The notes: generated by a model from the sequence alone, not told the origin. DNA of 64,000 nt from Charina bottae (GCA_023362775.1 JALMGJ010000005.1:81931921-81995920), one strand, 5' to 3'. Numbered from the stretch's first letter, positions 9,955 through 20,899 are shown. Numbers and translations are program-made.

Positions 9955-10275
9955 TCCCCCCGCACATTTGTGCAGTTGTGTCCAACTCTAGGGGCCGGTG
10001 CTCATCTCTTTTTGTTAGCTGAAGAGCCAGCATTGTCCGAACATGTTTCCACGGTCATGTGGCCGGCATGACGCACGCGGAACGCTGTTACCTTCCCACC
10101 GAAGTGGTACCTATTCATCTACTTGCATTTTCATGCTTTCGAATTGCTAGGTTGGCAAGAGCTGGGGCGAGTGCGGGAGCTCACTCCATCACGCGGGACT
10201 AGGGATTTGATCCTCCGAACTTGTGATCTTCCAATCGACAAGCCTGGCGTCTTACCCACTGAGCCACCACGCCCC
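9955..10275 (-). repeat. tRNA-derived SINE, full length
   Basis: Reverse-strand copy of the family at 1367-1695: it begins with the BovB-like tail (cagttgtgtccaactctagg) and ends at the tRNA-like head (ccactgagccaccacgcccc). It is flanked on both sides by G-runs of 9-12 bases, which may represent the target duplication. Confidence 0.9.
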
Positions 10276-10289
10276 TTCTTCGGGGGGGG

Positions 10290-10480
10290 GGGGGTGGATG
10301 ATAAAATGTTCCTTCTTTGTTGCAGCATTTCCCACATTTACTATTATATGTTTTACCTATCTTGGTAATTATTGATAGAGTTATATACCATCTGTAAAAC
10401 TTTTTAAACCAATTTCCCCTTAAATTGTACCTTTTAGTAAATGTTATTGATTTTTTGTACATACAATTTGTATATACTGT
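10290..10480 (-). mobile_element. L1 LINE ORF2 fragment
   Basis: The minus-strand translation includes 'NWFKKFYRWYITLSIITKIGKT' (written here only in part: FYRWYIT) and 'CGKCCNKEGTFYH'. This matches the L1 ORF2 C-terminal region with its Cys-rich 'CWKCKKKEGTFYH' motif, also seen at 33430-33550. Confidence 0.7.
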
Positions 10481-10499
10481 ACATCCTAATGAGTTATCG

Positions 10500-10680
10500 T
10501 GGTTTTGTATAAGAGTTCCTTCAATCTTCAGTTCCTTTTTTTTTTAAATCTTCAGTTCCTTCATAACAGCTCCTTGAATCTTCAAAGAACTTATGTAGGG
10601 CTTAGTCTCTAGTTTCTAATCCTCCTCACTGGCCTGAACCCATTCCATTGTGTCTACATCCTGTACATTTATTCCAAGTA
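10500..10680 (-). mobile_element. CR1 LINE, left part (split by PLE)
   Basis: 'tagggcttagtctctagtttctaatcctcctcactgg', then 'tattccaagtaaggtctcatc' matches the CR1 antisense consensus. It is interrupted at the TSD aggtctcatc by the PLE 10691-11125 and resumes at 11126. Confidence 0.75.
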
Positions 10681-10693
10681 AGGTCTCATCTAA

Positions 10694-11029
10694 TCCAAAA
10701 TCCAAAACACTAGGGAATTCCTGGAAGCTTGGCATTCAGATAAATCAGCCATCAATAGACACATAGAGATAAACCACATTTACACACCATTCAAAAGAGA
10801 CAATAAAAAAGCTAAGAAGGAAGCAAAAAAACCAGAACACATCCTCTCCAGCATCCAACACCCAGATAAGCAGGGATTAACATCAGACAAACAATCATGC
10901 AGAAAACAATACCCTAATCAAGGAACTACCAAGAAGAAAACCACACCTCTACCAACACTGGCAGGGCAAGCTACTGTTTATAAACAGGGAGCAAACCCCC
11001 CACTCACCAGCACTGATGATGTTACCTAG
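10694..11029 (+). pseudogene. PLE ORF C-terminus (end of RT/GIY-YIG protein), truncated
   Basis: The open frame reads '[20 protein letters not shown]' near its start, a signature of the C-terminal region of PLE proteins after the GIY-YIG endonuclease. A lysine-rich stretch follows ([13 protein letters not shown]), and the frame ends with a TAG at 11027-11029. The GIY-YIG catalytic part itself is missing by 5' truncation. The last codons (…TSTDDVT, stop) lie inside the hammerhead-like motif: the stop codon falls in the loop of stem II. Confidence 0.8.
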
Positions 11030-11050
11030 TCGGGTAATGAAAATGTCTGC
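11010..11050 (+). ncRNA. hammerhead-ribozyme-like core, PLE family 3 (degenerate)
   Basis: CTGATGA (11013-11019), stem II GTTACC (11021-11026) with GGTAAT (11033-11038) around the loop TAGTCG, then GAAA (11039-11042). Where the other families have CGT, this copy has ATGTC, one base longer, so it is probably inactive. The layout otherwise matches the cores at 8884 and 60366. Confidence 0.5.
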
Positions 11051-11125
11051 AAACAAACAGACAAGCTCAGAGAGCACCAAGGACTCCACAGTTCAACCCT
11101 GAGCTACATATATTCTCTTCTATTG

Positions 11126-11320
11126 AGGTCTCATCAAACAGAATAAAGAGAATTGATTATGCCCTGTTTTGGAAATTATAGAGCAGCTTAAAGGAGTTAG
11201 TGCAGTTTAAATTTGCATTTGTCTCTTCTGCAGCAGAACATATTGCTGGCTCATACTCAATTTGCAATCAGTTACTATTCCATTATCTTTTTCACAAGTA
11301 ACATTATTTGTGGTCAATGA
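11126..11320 (-). mobile_element. CR1 LINE, right part
   Basis: 'ctcatcaaacagaataaagagaattgattatgcc', 'tgctggctcatactcaatttgcaatc' and 'ctttttcacaagtaac' are CR1 antisense landmarks in the right order. They continue the piece ending at 10680. Confidence 0.75.
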
Positions 11321-12620
11321 TTACAAAAGACATTTCCCAAAAGATTATAGGATAATTAAAATCCTCCATCATGCCTCTTTCAAATATCTGCTTTTGGAAA
11401 GTCGTAGACCCCGATTAACTACTGTATTGCTTTTATTTCTTCTTTTATTTATTTTACAAGTTGCTTTCAACATTGTCATTATTTTCATTCCCTTAGATTT
11501 CACCTCCTTCCTTTCTATGTATTCTATTCCTTTTGAACAAGTTCACACCTTTGCCCCTTGAATTTGCTTCTTCTTTCATTTCTCTTCCATGTACGCAGTT
11601 ATTTCCTCAGTACCTCCAGTAACACCTCCTGTACAGTGTTTGGTTCAGGACATCTTTATCCACTTGTCTAAGCCAAAGTGGGGCCACCAACTGTTCCAAT
11701 CCACTAGATTTTTCAGGTACCACAATGATTTTGCATTTGTTTCATACAGACACAAGATTGTTTTCAAGTGAACACCCAAATGTACTACAGTATGTGCCAT
11801 AACCATAGAATTACCGCCATTCATTTTCTGTTGTATTTGTTCTAACTTATCACTTTTGGAGAAAAGTCCTTTGTTTCTTCTTATGTCTTACTCAGAATCA
11901 TAGTTTAGCTGAACCAAGCAGGCAGTGTCCACTGGGGCAGGGGCATTCGATAGGGATGTCTCCTGCCAGTCAAAAAATTAGATTAAGTTAGGCTGGCAAG
12001 ATTGGTTCTTTGGCACAAAATTCCATCTGTGTTTTGCCCTCCTTTTATGAATTACCAAAGCTCCTTGAAGTTTTCTGAGTAACCACAACTGAGAAAACAT
12101 TTTTAATCACATTTTTGAAGGGTACCCTAATATTTTATGATGTACTGTTCTTTCTCTCTGTTATTTACGACTGATAAGTACTTTATTACTGCTCTTCCAT
12201 TTTAAGATATTTTAATTATATTGTACTCTAAACCAGTTTAGAAATTATTTTAACAAAAAAACAATATTTATGAGAAGTTACAAGTAAACCTCTAAATATT
12301 TTGCAAACCAACAACATAAAAAGACACATTGTTGAGACCAAATATTTGAAATAAAGTCAAAAGTCCGTATTCTGACCATTCTGCCTTGGGGCAATACAAA
12401 TGTGAGGGCTTCTCAATAAAGCTATATGGAAATAAGAATAAGCTTTAGCATTCAATAGAAAATAGACGGATTCTGACATTTTCCACCAATTCTGTAAGCA
12501 ACCAAATGTATTTAAAACAGTCTTTCTGATGTTATATTTTCTGCAATCTAGAAGCATTCAGTTCTCAGAAATGCTTCATCTTTTTAGTGTCACAGATCTT
12601 ACCCTCTAAAACGCTAAAAC
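11321..12620. other. unassigned DNA
   Basis: No recognised gene or repeat. Very old CR1 remnants may extend into the first few hundred bases, but I cannot support them. Confidence 0.4.
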
Positions 12621-12627
12621 AAAACAG

Positions 12628-12662
12628 AGTGAGTGAGTGAGTGAGTGAGTGAGTGAGTGAGT
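12628..12662. repeat. (GTGA)n microsatellite
   Basis: About nine gtga units in tandem, flanked by unassigned DNA. Confidence 0.95.
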
Positions 12663-13129
12663 GGAGTGCTGAGACAGAGAAGACCTCACTTCAGATCCCT
12701 TATCAACAAAAAGGATCTACTAAGTGATGGCCCCTTTTCTCAGAGCATAATCCACCTGATTTCTGCAAATGCCTAGTGTAGCCCTAGCACAGCTACCTCT
12801 TTTATCTAACCTTATCCACATTTCAGGACTCAGCATGCACTAAGGAAGAAAGTTATTCTCATGATTTTTTATTGGAGGCCATCATTAGAGAGGAGGAGAA
12901 TGGGGAAAAGCCAGAAGGAAACATAAGGGCAAAAGGGGACGCGGGAAAGCTGAGGCTAGAAATGGAACAGCAATAAGGTCATTTGTGATAGAAACTTCTC
13001 TTAAACTGTGTGCATGTAACGCAAGTGATGGTAATTGTGTTGCACTCACTTTGGGGACTGCATTGTCTGTCTCAGAAGCTTTTTCTAATTTCTCCCTGTA
13101 ATGTACAATTTTCAGAATCTTTCATTCTA
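12663..13129. other. unassigned DNA
   Basis: No repeat signature or coding region was recognised. Confidence 0.4.
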
Positions 13130-13640
13130 ATGATTTTAATGCAATCAGCAAAACTATGCATGTAATTGTCTTTGGCACAACGTGTAGGCAGAGTGGCACT
13201 TGGGGAGAACTCCCTGAACCCCAGGCTCCAGCGGAGAATGCAAAGCAGGCCTGTTTTCAATCACTGCAGCAGAAGGCAGCCGGCAATGTCTGCAAAAAGC
13301 TGCCACGAAAAACATTTGTCGAAAGACAATGACAAAAAGGGGGTCTCAGCTCGGTGCTATTCAGAGACAATTTGTAAGCGCGACTGCTGAAGTCGATCCA
13401 AACCCTCCTGAACAGCTGGAGCTCTGCAGTGATTGATAAGTGTGCCCAGGAGAACTTCATTTCTGCTTGAATGAAGACAAAGGCCCCATGATGCTGGGCG
13501 GATGGGTAATGTCACTATCATTAAGTAGCGAGAGTGGATACGCCAGACCTTCAGATGGGGACACACCGCTCTTGGGTGAGAGGTCAGGGCACACACACCT
13601 CCCTCAATCTAGCACAAAACACAACCTTTTCTAATTGAAG
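13130..13640. other. candidate conserved noncoding element
   Basis: A repeat-free, compositionally balanced block about 500 bp long, with no long ORF in any frame that resembles a known protein. Its complexity and lack of decay-type AT drift resemble vertebrate conserved noncoding DNA, for example the stretches around 13255-13345 and 13390-13530. This is an inference from texture only. Cross-species alignment would decide. Confidence 0.3.
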
Positions 13641-14024
13641 CCACAACATAAGTTCTTAGAGCAGTAATTTGGTTTTGTAATCCCTCCACTTAGTCCTCAC
13701 AAGAATAAGTACTAAAGTTTTAAAAAACCTGGGATAATTGTCAATATTTAAAGTAAAGTATGTGTTCCAGAACAATCTGTTTTCATAGGTTAGCTATGGA
13801 AAACTGATCAAATCCAGAAAACAAAATGGAAATTAATCTGGGGGTGGAGGGAATGCTGATATTATGGTTAATAATAGTCACTGGAGAAGTGGTTAGGGCT
13901 AATCAGCTATACTGCTGTTCCTCTGTATCCAACCTCACTGCTAGAACCTCAGGTAAATGCTATGTTCAAATGTAACATTTAATTTTATCTTAATTTAATT
14001 TTAGTGAGGGCAATCTTTTAGGTG
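13641..14024. other. unassigned DNA
   Basis: Nothing recognised. Confidence 0.4.
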
Positions 14025-14235
14025 AGAGCCAGTTTGGTGTAGTGATTAAGGCACCGGGCTAGAAACCAGAAGACTGTGAGTTCTAATCCTGCCTTAGGCA
14101 CAAAGCCAGCTGGGTGACCTTGGCCAGTCACTCTCTCTCAGCCCTAGGAAGAAGAAGGCAAGGGCAAACCACTTCTGAAATCTTGCCAAGAAAACTGCAG
14201 GGATTGTCTAGGCAGTTGCCAGGCATCAACACTGA
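14025..14235 (+). repeat. tRNA-derived SINE (second family)
   Basis: The head 'gagccagtttggtgtagtgattaaggcaccgggctagaaacc' has pol III box-like sequences. The body includes 'agccagctgggtgaccttggccagtcactctctctcagcc', and the 3' part 'caaaccacttctgaaatcttgcc' leads to 'ggcatcaacactgactt', a BovB-like end. It is distinct from the SINE at 1367. Confidence 0.85.
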
Positions 14236-14718
14236 CTTGAAGACAAATCTTTGGGGGAGATTAAAACATAACACCTTCAATTTTGTAACTTCCTTCAATG
14301 CTCCAAATCCAGAACAGGAGTTAATGGCTTTTGGGATGTCTTTTCCAAGGTGAGCCTTTGTTCTTATTACAGTCTTCCACTGAGATTCTGCTCTATCTTC
14401 CATTTGCACAGTCCATAAATCAACAAGGATTCAGAGTCAAGCCCAAGTATTGTGAATCTCTTCCCAAGAAGCTACCGCAGTCTGGCATTAGATTTTTAGA
14501 AGGCATCATAGCAATGTTTTTTCTAGAGCAGTTCTGATGATATGCTTAAGTAATTTCATTGTATTTTTTTACCTAGTTTTGAATTATTTTTCTTAATGCT
14601 ATTGAAGTTCATTTTGTTTTCAAAAATTGCTGACAGCAGTATGTTTTGCCCTGTATTTTATGAAATTATGAAGAATTATGTTTATATATTAAACAGACAT
14701 TCAGAGACATAGATCAAC
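14236..14718. other. unassigned AT-rich DNA
   Basis: No gene or repeat recognised. Confidence 0.4.
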
Positions 14719-14937
14719 TTATAGAGCAGAGCTTTCCAAACTGTGTGTCGGGACACATTAGTGTGCCAGCTGCAGTGTTTGGGTGTGTCGTGGCTGCTGC
14801 TGCCTCCAAACCCTGCCAGGATTCCACACAGGTCCCAGTGCCTGCCTTGTGCCCTGCTGTAAGACTGTGTCACAAAATGATGCATGTCTAAAAAGTGTGT
14901 CACCAACATGAAAAGTTTGGAAAGCTATGTTATAGAG
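14719..14937. mobile_element. hAT-like MITE (family A) with 8-bp TSD
   Basis: The element at 14727-14929 begins CAGAGCTTTCCAAACT and ends with AGTTTGGAAAGCTATG, an inverted repeat with one or two mismatches. The 8-bp TSD ttatagag flanks it (14719-14726, 14930-14937). No transposase is encoded; 8-bp TSDs and this kind of terminus point to hAT transposase in trans. A longer relative lies at 34708-35027. Confidence 0.88.
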
Positions 14938-16180
14938 GGAGGGGAAGTTTCCAAAACCTTTCTCAAGGTGACCACCTTCTTCCACAGGGTACATTGTTTT
15001 CACTATGTAAAGAGCACAAGTGGTACATACAGTATATGGGCAACAACGAGCCCATATCACATTGTTGCCACTGGGATGGAAAGAAGATGCTATTTAAAAA
15101 GTCATATTTCATTATTTTATGAAATAGTAATACTTGCCTAATATCAAAATATGAAACAAGAACATATTTATAGCATCCTGAAATAATGCAAGGGTATTAT
15201 CTCATGATTCACATGACCTCACACTGAGATAATGAATTCCTGAACGTCAATAATGGTATCATATTTCCTGCTGAATATCTCCTAATGTTCTTCACAGGAT
15301 GCTAAAATGACTGTCATTCCAAAAGTAGCACTGGTTTGTTCATAGGATAGTAGTGGAACAGGTAAAACATAACACAGATTTTATCAAGATGGGGCCAAAA
15401 CTAGAAGTTCAACAAGAGACTAGAGCCGCCTAAGTGGTATATAGTTTTTGAGATATTCGATGAGGAGGTCCCTGTGTTCCCCCAGAGAGCTCAGGCTTGT
15501 GAGTTTGTTGCATGGCACTGGCTTGTTGTGAGGATAAGATGAAGAATACCCCGTGTGCACTTTCTACAAGAAGGTGGGCCACTATTTTTCTTCTTTTTTG
15601 CTTTTATAGCTCTCGGACACCAGCTCCAACCATGACAGCTAAAAGCTCTTGACAAGGTGCCACTGGCACCTCACCAGGAAAGAGGGACCTGGGTGCTCCT
15701 ACCCTGACAGCAATGGCACCTTTGAAAGCATGGCCCAGAGAGGTTCTCTTATTTAGTGGGGCCACTTTGAGACCCCAACTCTGAGGTAGTTTTTCCCAAA
15801 AATTGCCAGACAGGAGATACAGAGAGAATAACCCTGAGGAGAGCTGAGCCTCTGTTCTCGAATAAGCAGTTTGAATATACAGCATGTCCTTGTAACTGGG
15901 GTGGGCAAGGCACATGGGTGGTCCAGAGCTGTTTGGGTGGAAGAATCTCCTTGCAGGTGAGTGAGAGGAGAGGTGGATGTGCCCCAGTTCAAGTGGTCAC
16001 TACTCAGGGACAGTGCGGAAGAATTTAAGCCATTGGAATATTAATATGTGTTTTAGCATGTAGCAGCAAATATTTAGCAAGCACTAGAAGCAAGTGAATA
16101 CGTAAGAAGAGTTTCAATATTGTATTTGTGGTTAGGCTTCAAGAGGAAGTTGGTCAGAAGTGAAGGATTGAGAGGTGAAA
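14938..16180. other. unassigned DNA
   Basis: No recognisable gene or repeat. A minus-strand open frame at 15604-15915 has no family resemblance that I can see. Confidence 0.4.
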
Positions 16181-16184
16181 CTAC

Positions 16185-16480
16185 CTAATGCCAGAGGACA
16201 TCAGACAATCCTAGAGTCCAAGAATTATCATGGGCCCTTGAGCACAGTCCCCTGGTCATTGCAAACCAAAGGGACCCCAGGCAGATGGCTGTCCAGCCTC
16301 TGCCTGAACACAGGGGGGATGGGAGGGGAGAGGGGATCCCACAAGCTGCCTTCCTGGAACCACTTCATTGCCCCGTGTCCTGTAACTGGGAAGGAAAGAG
16401 GACAGGGTTTAAACTTCCCCTATGTGACTTCTTTAAGGTATTTGAAAAGAGCTACAGTATTATTTATTTCCTTAGTCACC
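16185..16480 (-). mobile_element. CR1 LINE fragment
   Basis: 'gcagatggctgtccagcctctgcctgaaca' and 'gtatttgaaaagagctacagta' follow the CR1 antisense order. The copy seems to resume at about 16740 after inserted sequence. Confidence 0.7.
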
Positions 16481-16504
16481 CATTGATTTCTTTAATATTT
16501 TTGT

Positions 16505-16615
16505 TGTTGTTGTTCAGTCGTTTAGTCGTGTCTGACTCTTCATGACCTCATGGACCATAGCACGCCAGGCCTTCCTGTCCTCCACTGTCACCCGGAGTTT
16601 ACTCAAACATTTTTG
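16505..16615 (-). mobile_element. BovB LINE or derived SINE, 3' end fragment (older type)
   Basis: 'cagtcgtttagtcgtgtctgactcttcatgacc', then 'atggaccatagcacgccagg', 'ttcctgtcc' is the antisense BovB 3' end. It is closer to the general BovB consensus than to the BovB subfamily at 57905 and 62668. Confidence 0.75.
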
Positions 16616-16739
16616 TACCACTTTCTTTTTGTTCCTTTTGAACTATCTTAAAGTGGCTTACAGTAAAAACAACAATAAAATACACAGCAATGCATTCAAA
16701 CAATATAAAACAATATTCAATAAATATTTTTAAATCACC

Positions 16740-16925
16740 CTTAGTCATCTTTTCTCATGGTTAAACATGTCCAGCTCCTCCAATCTCTTTTTATAGGAAT
16801 TATTTTCTAATCCTGTGATCTCTGAACCTGTTCCAATTTTTCTGAATCCTTCTTAAAGTAAGGTGCCCAGTATAGAATGTTGGAATACACCTTTGTGTTA
16901 GTTACTTGAGGGACTTGTACTTTCT
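16740..16925 (-). mobile_element. CR1 LINE fragment, continuation
   Basis: 'ccagctcctccaatctctttttatagg', then 'ctctgaacctgttccaatttttctgaatccttcttaaagt', then 'ggtgcccagtatagaatg' are CR1 antisense landmarks. Confidence 0.7.
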
Positions 16926-17334
16926 TTTACTTTCCTTGTCTAAAAGACTTACTTTGTGTGTCTCTATATAGCATGCCTTCAATTAGTTAGACCGATACTC
17001 TCAAGGCTTTCATTACTTTCCTCCTCTCCCAGCTCAATCTCCCTTCTTTCTCTTCTGTCTCTGATTTGTGCACTTCTTGGAATCATCTGACTTATTCTAC
17101 CTCCATAATGGAGGAGAAACCACAACCACAGATTTAAGTAATTCAGCTTTCTTATTACCATGTTCTTTCTTAAATAAAGCTTGCCTTTTCCTTTCACACA
17201 AGTACCAACTTTAAGAATACTTTCTTATAAAAGTTGTAAATTTAGCATTTCTCTCTCCATTTTTCCATTCTATAAAGCTATCTGCTATCCAACACAGGAC
17301 ACAATACTCAACGTAAACTATGATCAGAGCAAAA
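16926..17334. other. unassigned DNA
   Basis: No gene or repeat recognised. It lies between two CR1 copies. Confidence 0.4.
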
Positions 17335-18545
17335 TCATAGAATCGTAGAAAGGACCTCAGAGGTACTCTTCAGTGCAGGATCTGCTAAAGCATTTTGGAC
17401 AGATGGCAATGCAGCTTCTGTTTGAAGACCTCCAGTGATGGGGAATATATACCTTCATCAAGCCACCTATTCCACTAATTGACAGCTCTTACCATCAGGA
17501 AATTCTCCTAAATGATAACCCTTTAGATATATGCTGTCATATCTCTCCTTAAACTTTTTTCTGCAGGTAAGCACTTCCAGCTTCTTAGCCATTCCTCATA
17601 GGTTTTGGTTTCCAGTTTCCAAATCATCTTGGAACTTGCTCAAATGGATTGATGTCCTTTGTAGAAGGGGTCCCCAGAACTGGACACTGTATTCCAAACG
17701 GGTCCTGAGCAAGACAGATTAGGATGGGATAATAATGTCCTATGATCTGGATTCTACTTCTGCTAATACATCCCAAAATAGCATTTGCCTTTTTAGCAGC
17801 TATGTCACACTGTTGGCTCATCTTCAAATTGTAATCTACTAGAACACCCAAATCCTGTTTACATGCAGGTCTCCCCCATCCCATGGTGCCTTTTATTTTT
17901 TTCTTCCCAGATGCAAAGCATTATATTTCTCCATGTTAAATTTCATCCTGTTCATTTCTAGATCATTTTAAATATTTTGTATATTTGAAAATTTGAAAAT
18001 CATCCCTTCAACCCAAGTCATTAATAAAAATGTTGAATTATTTTAGTATTTAGCATTTGACAAAGTACAATATTTTCTGTAATTTGGAAACTATATAATT
18101 CTGTTGTGGCAGTCTAAAATTGTAGCTAACTTTTCTGCAGCTATATCACATAGGTAACTGATATTCAATCTGCAGTCATCTACTGTTCTAATATGTTTTC
18201 ACAAGTACAATTACCAAATCAGGTATCTCCCATCCTATACCTCTGTAATTGATTTTTGTAAATAACTTTGCACTTGTCTCATTCTGTTACTTTCAGTCCA
18301 TTACTCTGAGCTTTCAGCCCAGCTATTCCACTCATTTTTTTGTCACTGGGAAATACATTCCTTTCACTTCTTCATCCAAATCCTTAATAATAATATTCAA
18401 GAGAAAAGGGCCCAGGACTTAAACTTGTGGCACCTCACTCAGTGCTCACTCCATTTTGATGAGGGACCATTGACTTTCTAAGAATGATTTTTGAGTTAGC
18501 TAGCTTATAAATGGTCAAAGCATTAATCTGAATGGTTTCAAGGCT
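17335..18545 (-). mobile_element. CR1 LINE, long 3' part
   Basis: It starts at the CR1 3' terminus ('atcatagaatcgtagaaagg') and runs through the ordered landmarks 'cctccagtgatgggga', 'gaacttgctc', 'ccagaactggacactgtattcc', 'gcatttgcctttttagcagc', 'acactgttggctcatcttcaaattg' and 'cctcactcagtgctcactcc'. No open ORF survives. Confidence 0.85.
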
Positions 18546-18555
18546 GGGATGGGCT

Positions 18556-18612
18556 ACCTGAACGATAGAATCATAAAACGTCTTGAGTCAACCCCTGTTC
18601 AGTGCAGGGGTT
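18556..18612 (-). mobile_element. CR1 LINE 3' terminus
   Basis: 'gatagaatcataaaacg' and 'caacccctgttcagtgcagggg' are the last bases of a separate CR1 copy, interrupted by the RTE-like element that follows. Confidence 0.65.
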
Positions 18613-19805
18613 ATACACCTTGTTGAAGAGAAACTTCCTACTGGTGTAGAAATTATATATCGAACAGATGGAAAGCTTTTTAATCTTAGTAGACTGAAAG
18701 CAAAAAATAAGGTAATTACAACTTCTGTTATAGAACTTCAATATGCTGATGATAACGTAGTCTGTGCACACTCCGAGGAAGATCTTCAAACTATCCTAAA
18801 CATCTTTGCAGAAGCATATGAAAAGCTCGGCCTCTCGATTAACATTAAAAAAACCAAAGTGCTTTACCAGCAAGTTTGAACCAATCCCTCCGCAGCGCCA
18901 TCAATCCAGCTTAAAGGTGTGTCACTAGAAAATGTCGACCACTTTTCTTATCTCGGCAGCCATCTATCTACAAAAGCCGACATTGACGCTGAAATTCAGC
19001 ATCGCCTGAGCTCTGCGAGTGTAGCTTTCTCCCGAATGAAGCATAGAGTGTTTGAGGATCGGGACATTCGCAGGGAGACCAAAATGCTTGTTTACAAAGC
19101 CATTATACTACCAACCCTTCTGTACGCCTGTGAAACATGGACCCTCTACAAACGCCACCTCCAACTTCTTGAAAGATTCCATCAACGTTGCCTCCGAAAA
19201 ATTCTGCAAATTACTTGGGAAGATAGGCGGACTAATGTTAGCGTATTAGAAGAAGTGAAAACCACCAGCATTGAAACAATGATCATCCAACATCAACTTC
19301 GCTGGACCGGCCATGTTGTTCGAATGCCTGACCATCGTCTTCCAAAGCAGCTACTTTACTCCCAACTTAAGAATGGAAAACGGAATATTGGTGGACAGCA
19401 AAAGAGATTCAAAGACACTCTCAAAGCTAATTTTAAAAAATGTAATATCAGCATTGACAACTGGGAAGCCCTAACTCATGAGCGTTTCAATTGGAGGTCA
19501 GCCTTTATTAATGGTGCTATGGACTTTGAGGAAGCACGAGTACAGGGCGAAAGGGAGAAAAGAGCTAAAAGGAAGGCACGTCAGGCAAACCCTCATCATG
19601 ACCGTCTCCCACCCGGAAACCTATGCCCTCACTGTGGGAGGTTGTGCGGATCCAGAATTGGCCTTTATAGCCACCTACGGATCCACTGTTAAAATTTTAC
19701 CTTTGGAAGACAATCTTACTCGGCTACGAGTGATCGCCAATGAAGTGCAGGAAACCAAATTAAAGCTTCGCTTAGAGATGCCTGTCTACTCTCTGCCTGA
19801 ACCCA
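18613..19805 (+). mobile_element. RTE-like LINE, 3' half
   Basis: A 5'-truncated copy with the RT catalytic motif and the whole C-terminal region. It sits inside CR1: CR1 sequence ends at 18612, and 'catccaatgaaggggagcccattacc' (CR1) follows at about 19803. A reverse-strand fragment of the same family is at 24765-25005. Confidence 0.75.
18616..19692 (+). pseudogene. RTE-like ORF2 with YADD motif and C-terminal zinc finger, frameshifted
   Basis: Two frames. The first (to 18879) holds 'LQYADDNVVCAHSEEDLQ', the RT active site (YADD), and 'LSINIKKTKVLY'. The second (18919-19692, 257 residues) holds 'FSYLGSHLSTKADIDAEIQ', 'LYACETWTLYKRH', 'FHQRCLRKILQITWEDRRTN', 'LRWTGHVVRMPDHRLPKQLL' and ends in a CCHH finger, CPHC...SHLRIHC. 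The C-terminal part is long and well preserved. A stop at 18879 separates the frames. This LINE type is widespread in fish and amphibians; I place it near RTE but am unsure of the clade. Confidence 0.75.
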
Positions 19806-19980
19806 TCCAATGAAGGGGAGCCCATTACCACTCTGGATCAGTCTAACTGACCCAGAATGCTAATGCTGGACTCCCCCTTACTGGAGATTTTCAGGTGGAG
19901 GTTGATAGCCAGCTTTAAAGGATAGTCCAGCAATGAACAAGGGATCATACTGTGAGGTCCCTTCCAACTCATAAGGGACT
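19806..19980 (+). mobile_element. CR1 pieces: short antisense remnant, then sense 3' end
   Basis: After 'gaaggggagcccattacc' (antisense CR1), the block 'ctggagattttcaggtggaggttgatagcc', 'ggtcccttccaactcat' is a CR1 3' end in the sense direction. Another antisense CR1 follows at once. Confidence 0.65.
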
Positions 19981-20578
19981 ATTTAGGTCATTGACCCCAA
20001 CCCCTGCTTAATGCAGGAATCTGGATTAAGCATACCTGACAGGTGGCTGCCTGCCTGCTTGAACACATCCAGCAATGGGGAGTCTACCACTTCTCTGGGT
20101 ATTTAGTTCCAGTGTTTTGAACTGCTCTTATCATTAAGAGCTTTTTCCTATAGTAACATTTTACCAGAATCTGTGTTCCAGTAACGTTAATCCAAAATTC
20201 CATGTCTTGTACTCTGGGGATAATAAAAAAGATGTCTTGACCTTTTTTTTGTGATAGGTATGTGAAGAGCACTATCATGTCTCCCCATAGTTCCTTTAGC
20301 CTCTCTTCAGAGGACAATTCGTAGTCCTCCAATTATCCTTGTTGCTCCTCTCTGAACTTGTTCCAGTTTATCTGAATCATTCTTCAAAAGTGATGTCCAA
20401 ACTTAGACACAATACTTAAGTGGAGATCTTACCAATACGAAGGAAAGTAGAATGATTATTTCCCGTGATTTAGAAACTATACTTCTGTTGATGCAACTTA
20501 AAATGTTTTTGCAGCCTCTTCACACTACTGACGCTCAATTAATTTGTAATCATTTACTATGCCAAGATCTTTTTCACA
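19981..20578 (-). mobile_element. CR1 LINE, 3' part (split by hAT element)
   Basis: Landmarks in order: 'gaccccaacccctgcttaatgcaggaatc', 'acatccagcaatggggagtctacc', 'gaagagcactatcatgtctcccc', 'ctctgaacttgttcc', 'gatgtcc', 'acttctgttgatgcaac', 'gccaagatctttttcacaag'. It stops at the 8-bp TSD of the element at 20587-20863. Confidence 0.85.
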
Positions 20579-20871
20579 AGCACTAACAGTGACGTACCAA
20601 GGGGTGGGCAATGGGAACAATCCAGCCCAGGTGCAGGCAATGAAGGGGTGCATTGTCTGAGGCGGCTATCTGGAGGGTTGGTGGTAGGGATGGCGATAGG
20701 TCGCTGCTACTAATGAACCCATCAGCTGTATGGTGGTTGGCAGCATGGCACAGTAATGGAGTAGGACAGGTTGGCAGTGGTGTGGTAAGCCAGCCTGGAT
20801 CCTTCAGCTGCTGCTCAGCCCCCTGATCCACTTCAGGTGTCAAATATAGTAAGTACACCACTGAGCACTAG
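20579..20871. mobile_element. hAT-like nonautonomous element (family D)
   Basis: The element at 20587-20863 (277 bp) starts CAGTGACGTACC and ends with gtacaccactg, an imperfect inverted repeat. The TSDs agcactaa (20579-20586) and agcactag (20864-20871) match at 7 of 8 bases. It interrupts CR1. No coding capacity was recognised. Confidence 0.7.
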
Positions 20872-20899
20872 CAGTAAACTAGTCAGCCCACTGTGCTGT

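Larger units (their letters stand above)
10681..11135 (+). mobile_element. Penelope-like element 3' end with TSDs (family 3), inside CR1
   Basis: A perfect 10-bp TSD (aggtctcatc) lies at 10681-10690 and 11126-11135; the element is 10691-11125. It contains the end of the PLE ORF and then a noncoding end with a hammerhead-like core at 11010-11050 ('gcaccaaggactccacag' follows). It is 5' truncated. It sits in a CR1 copy and therefore postdates it. Confidence 0.88.
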
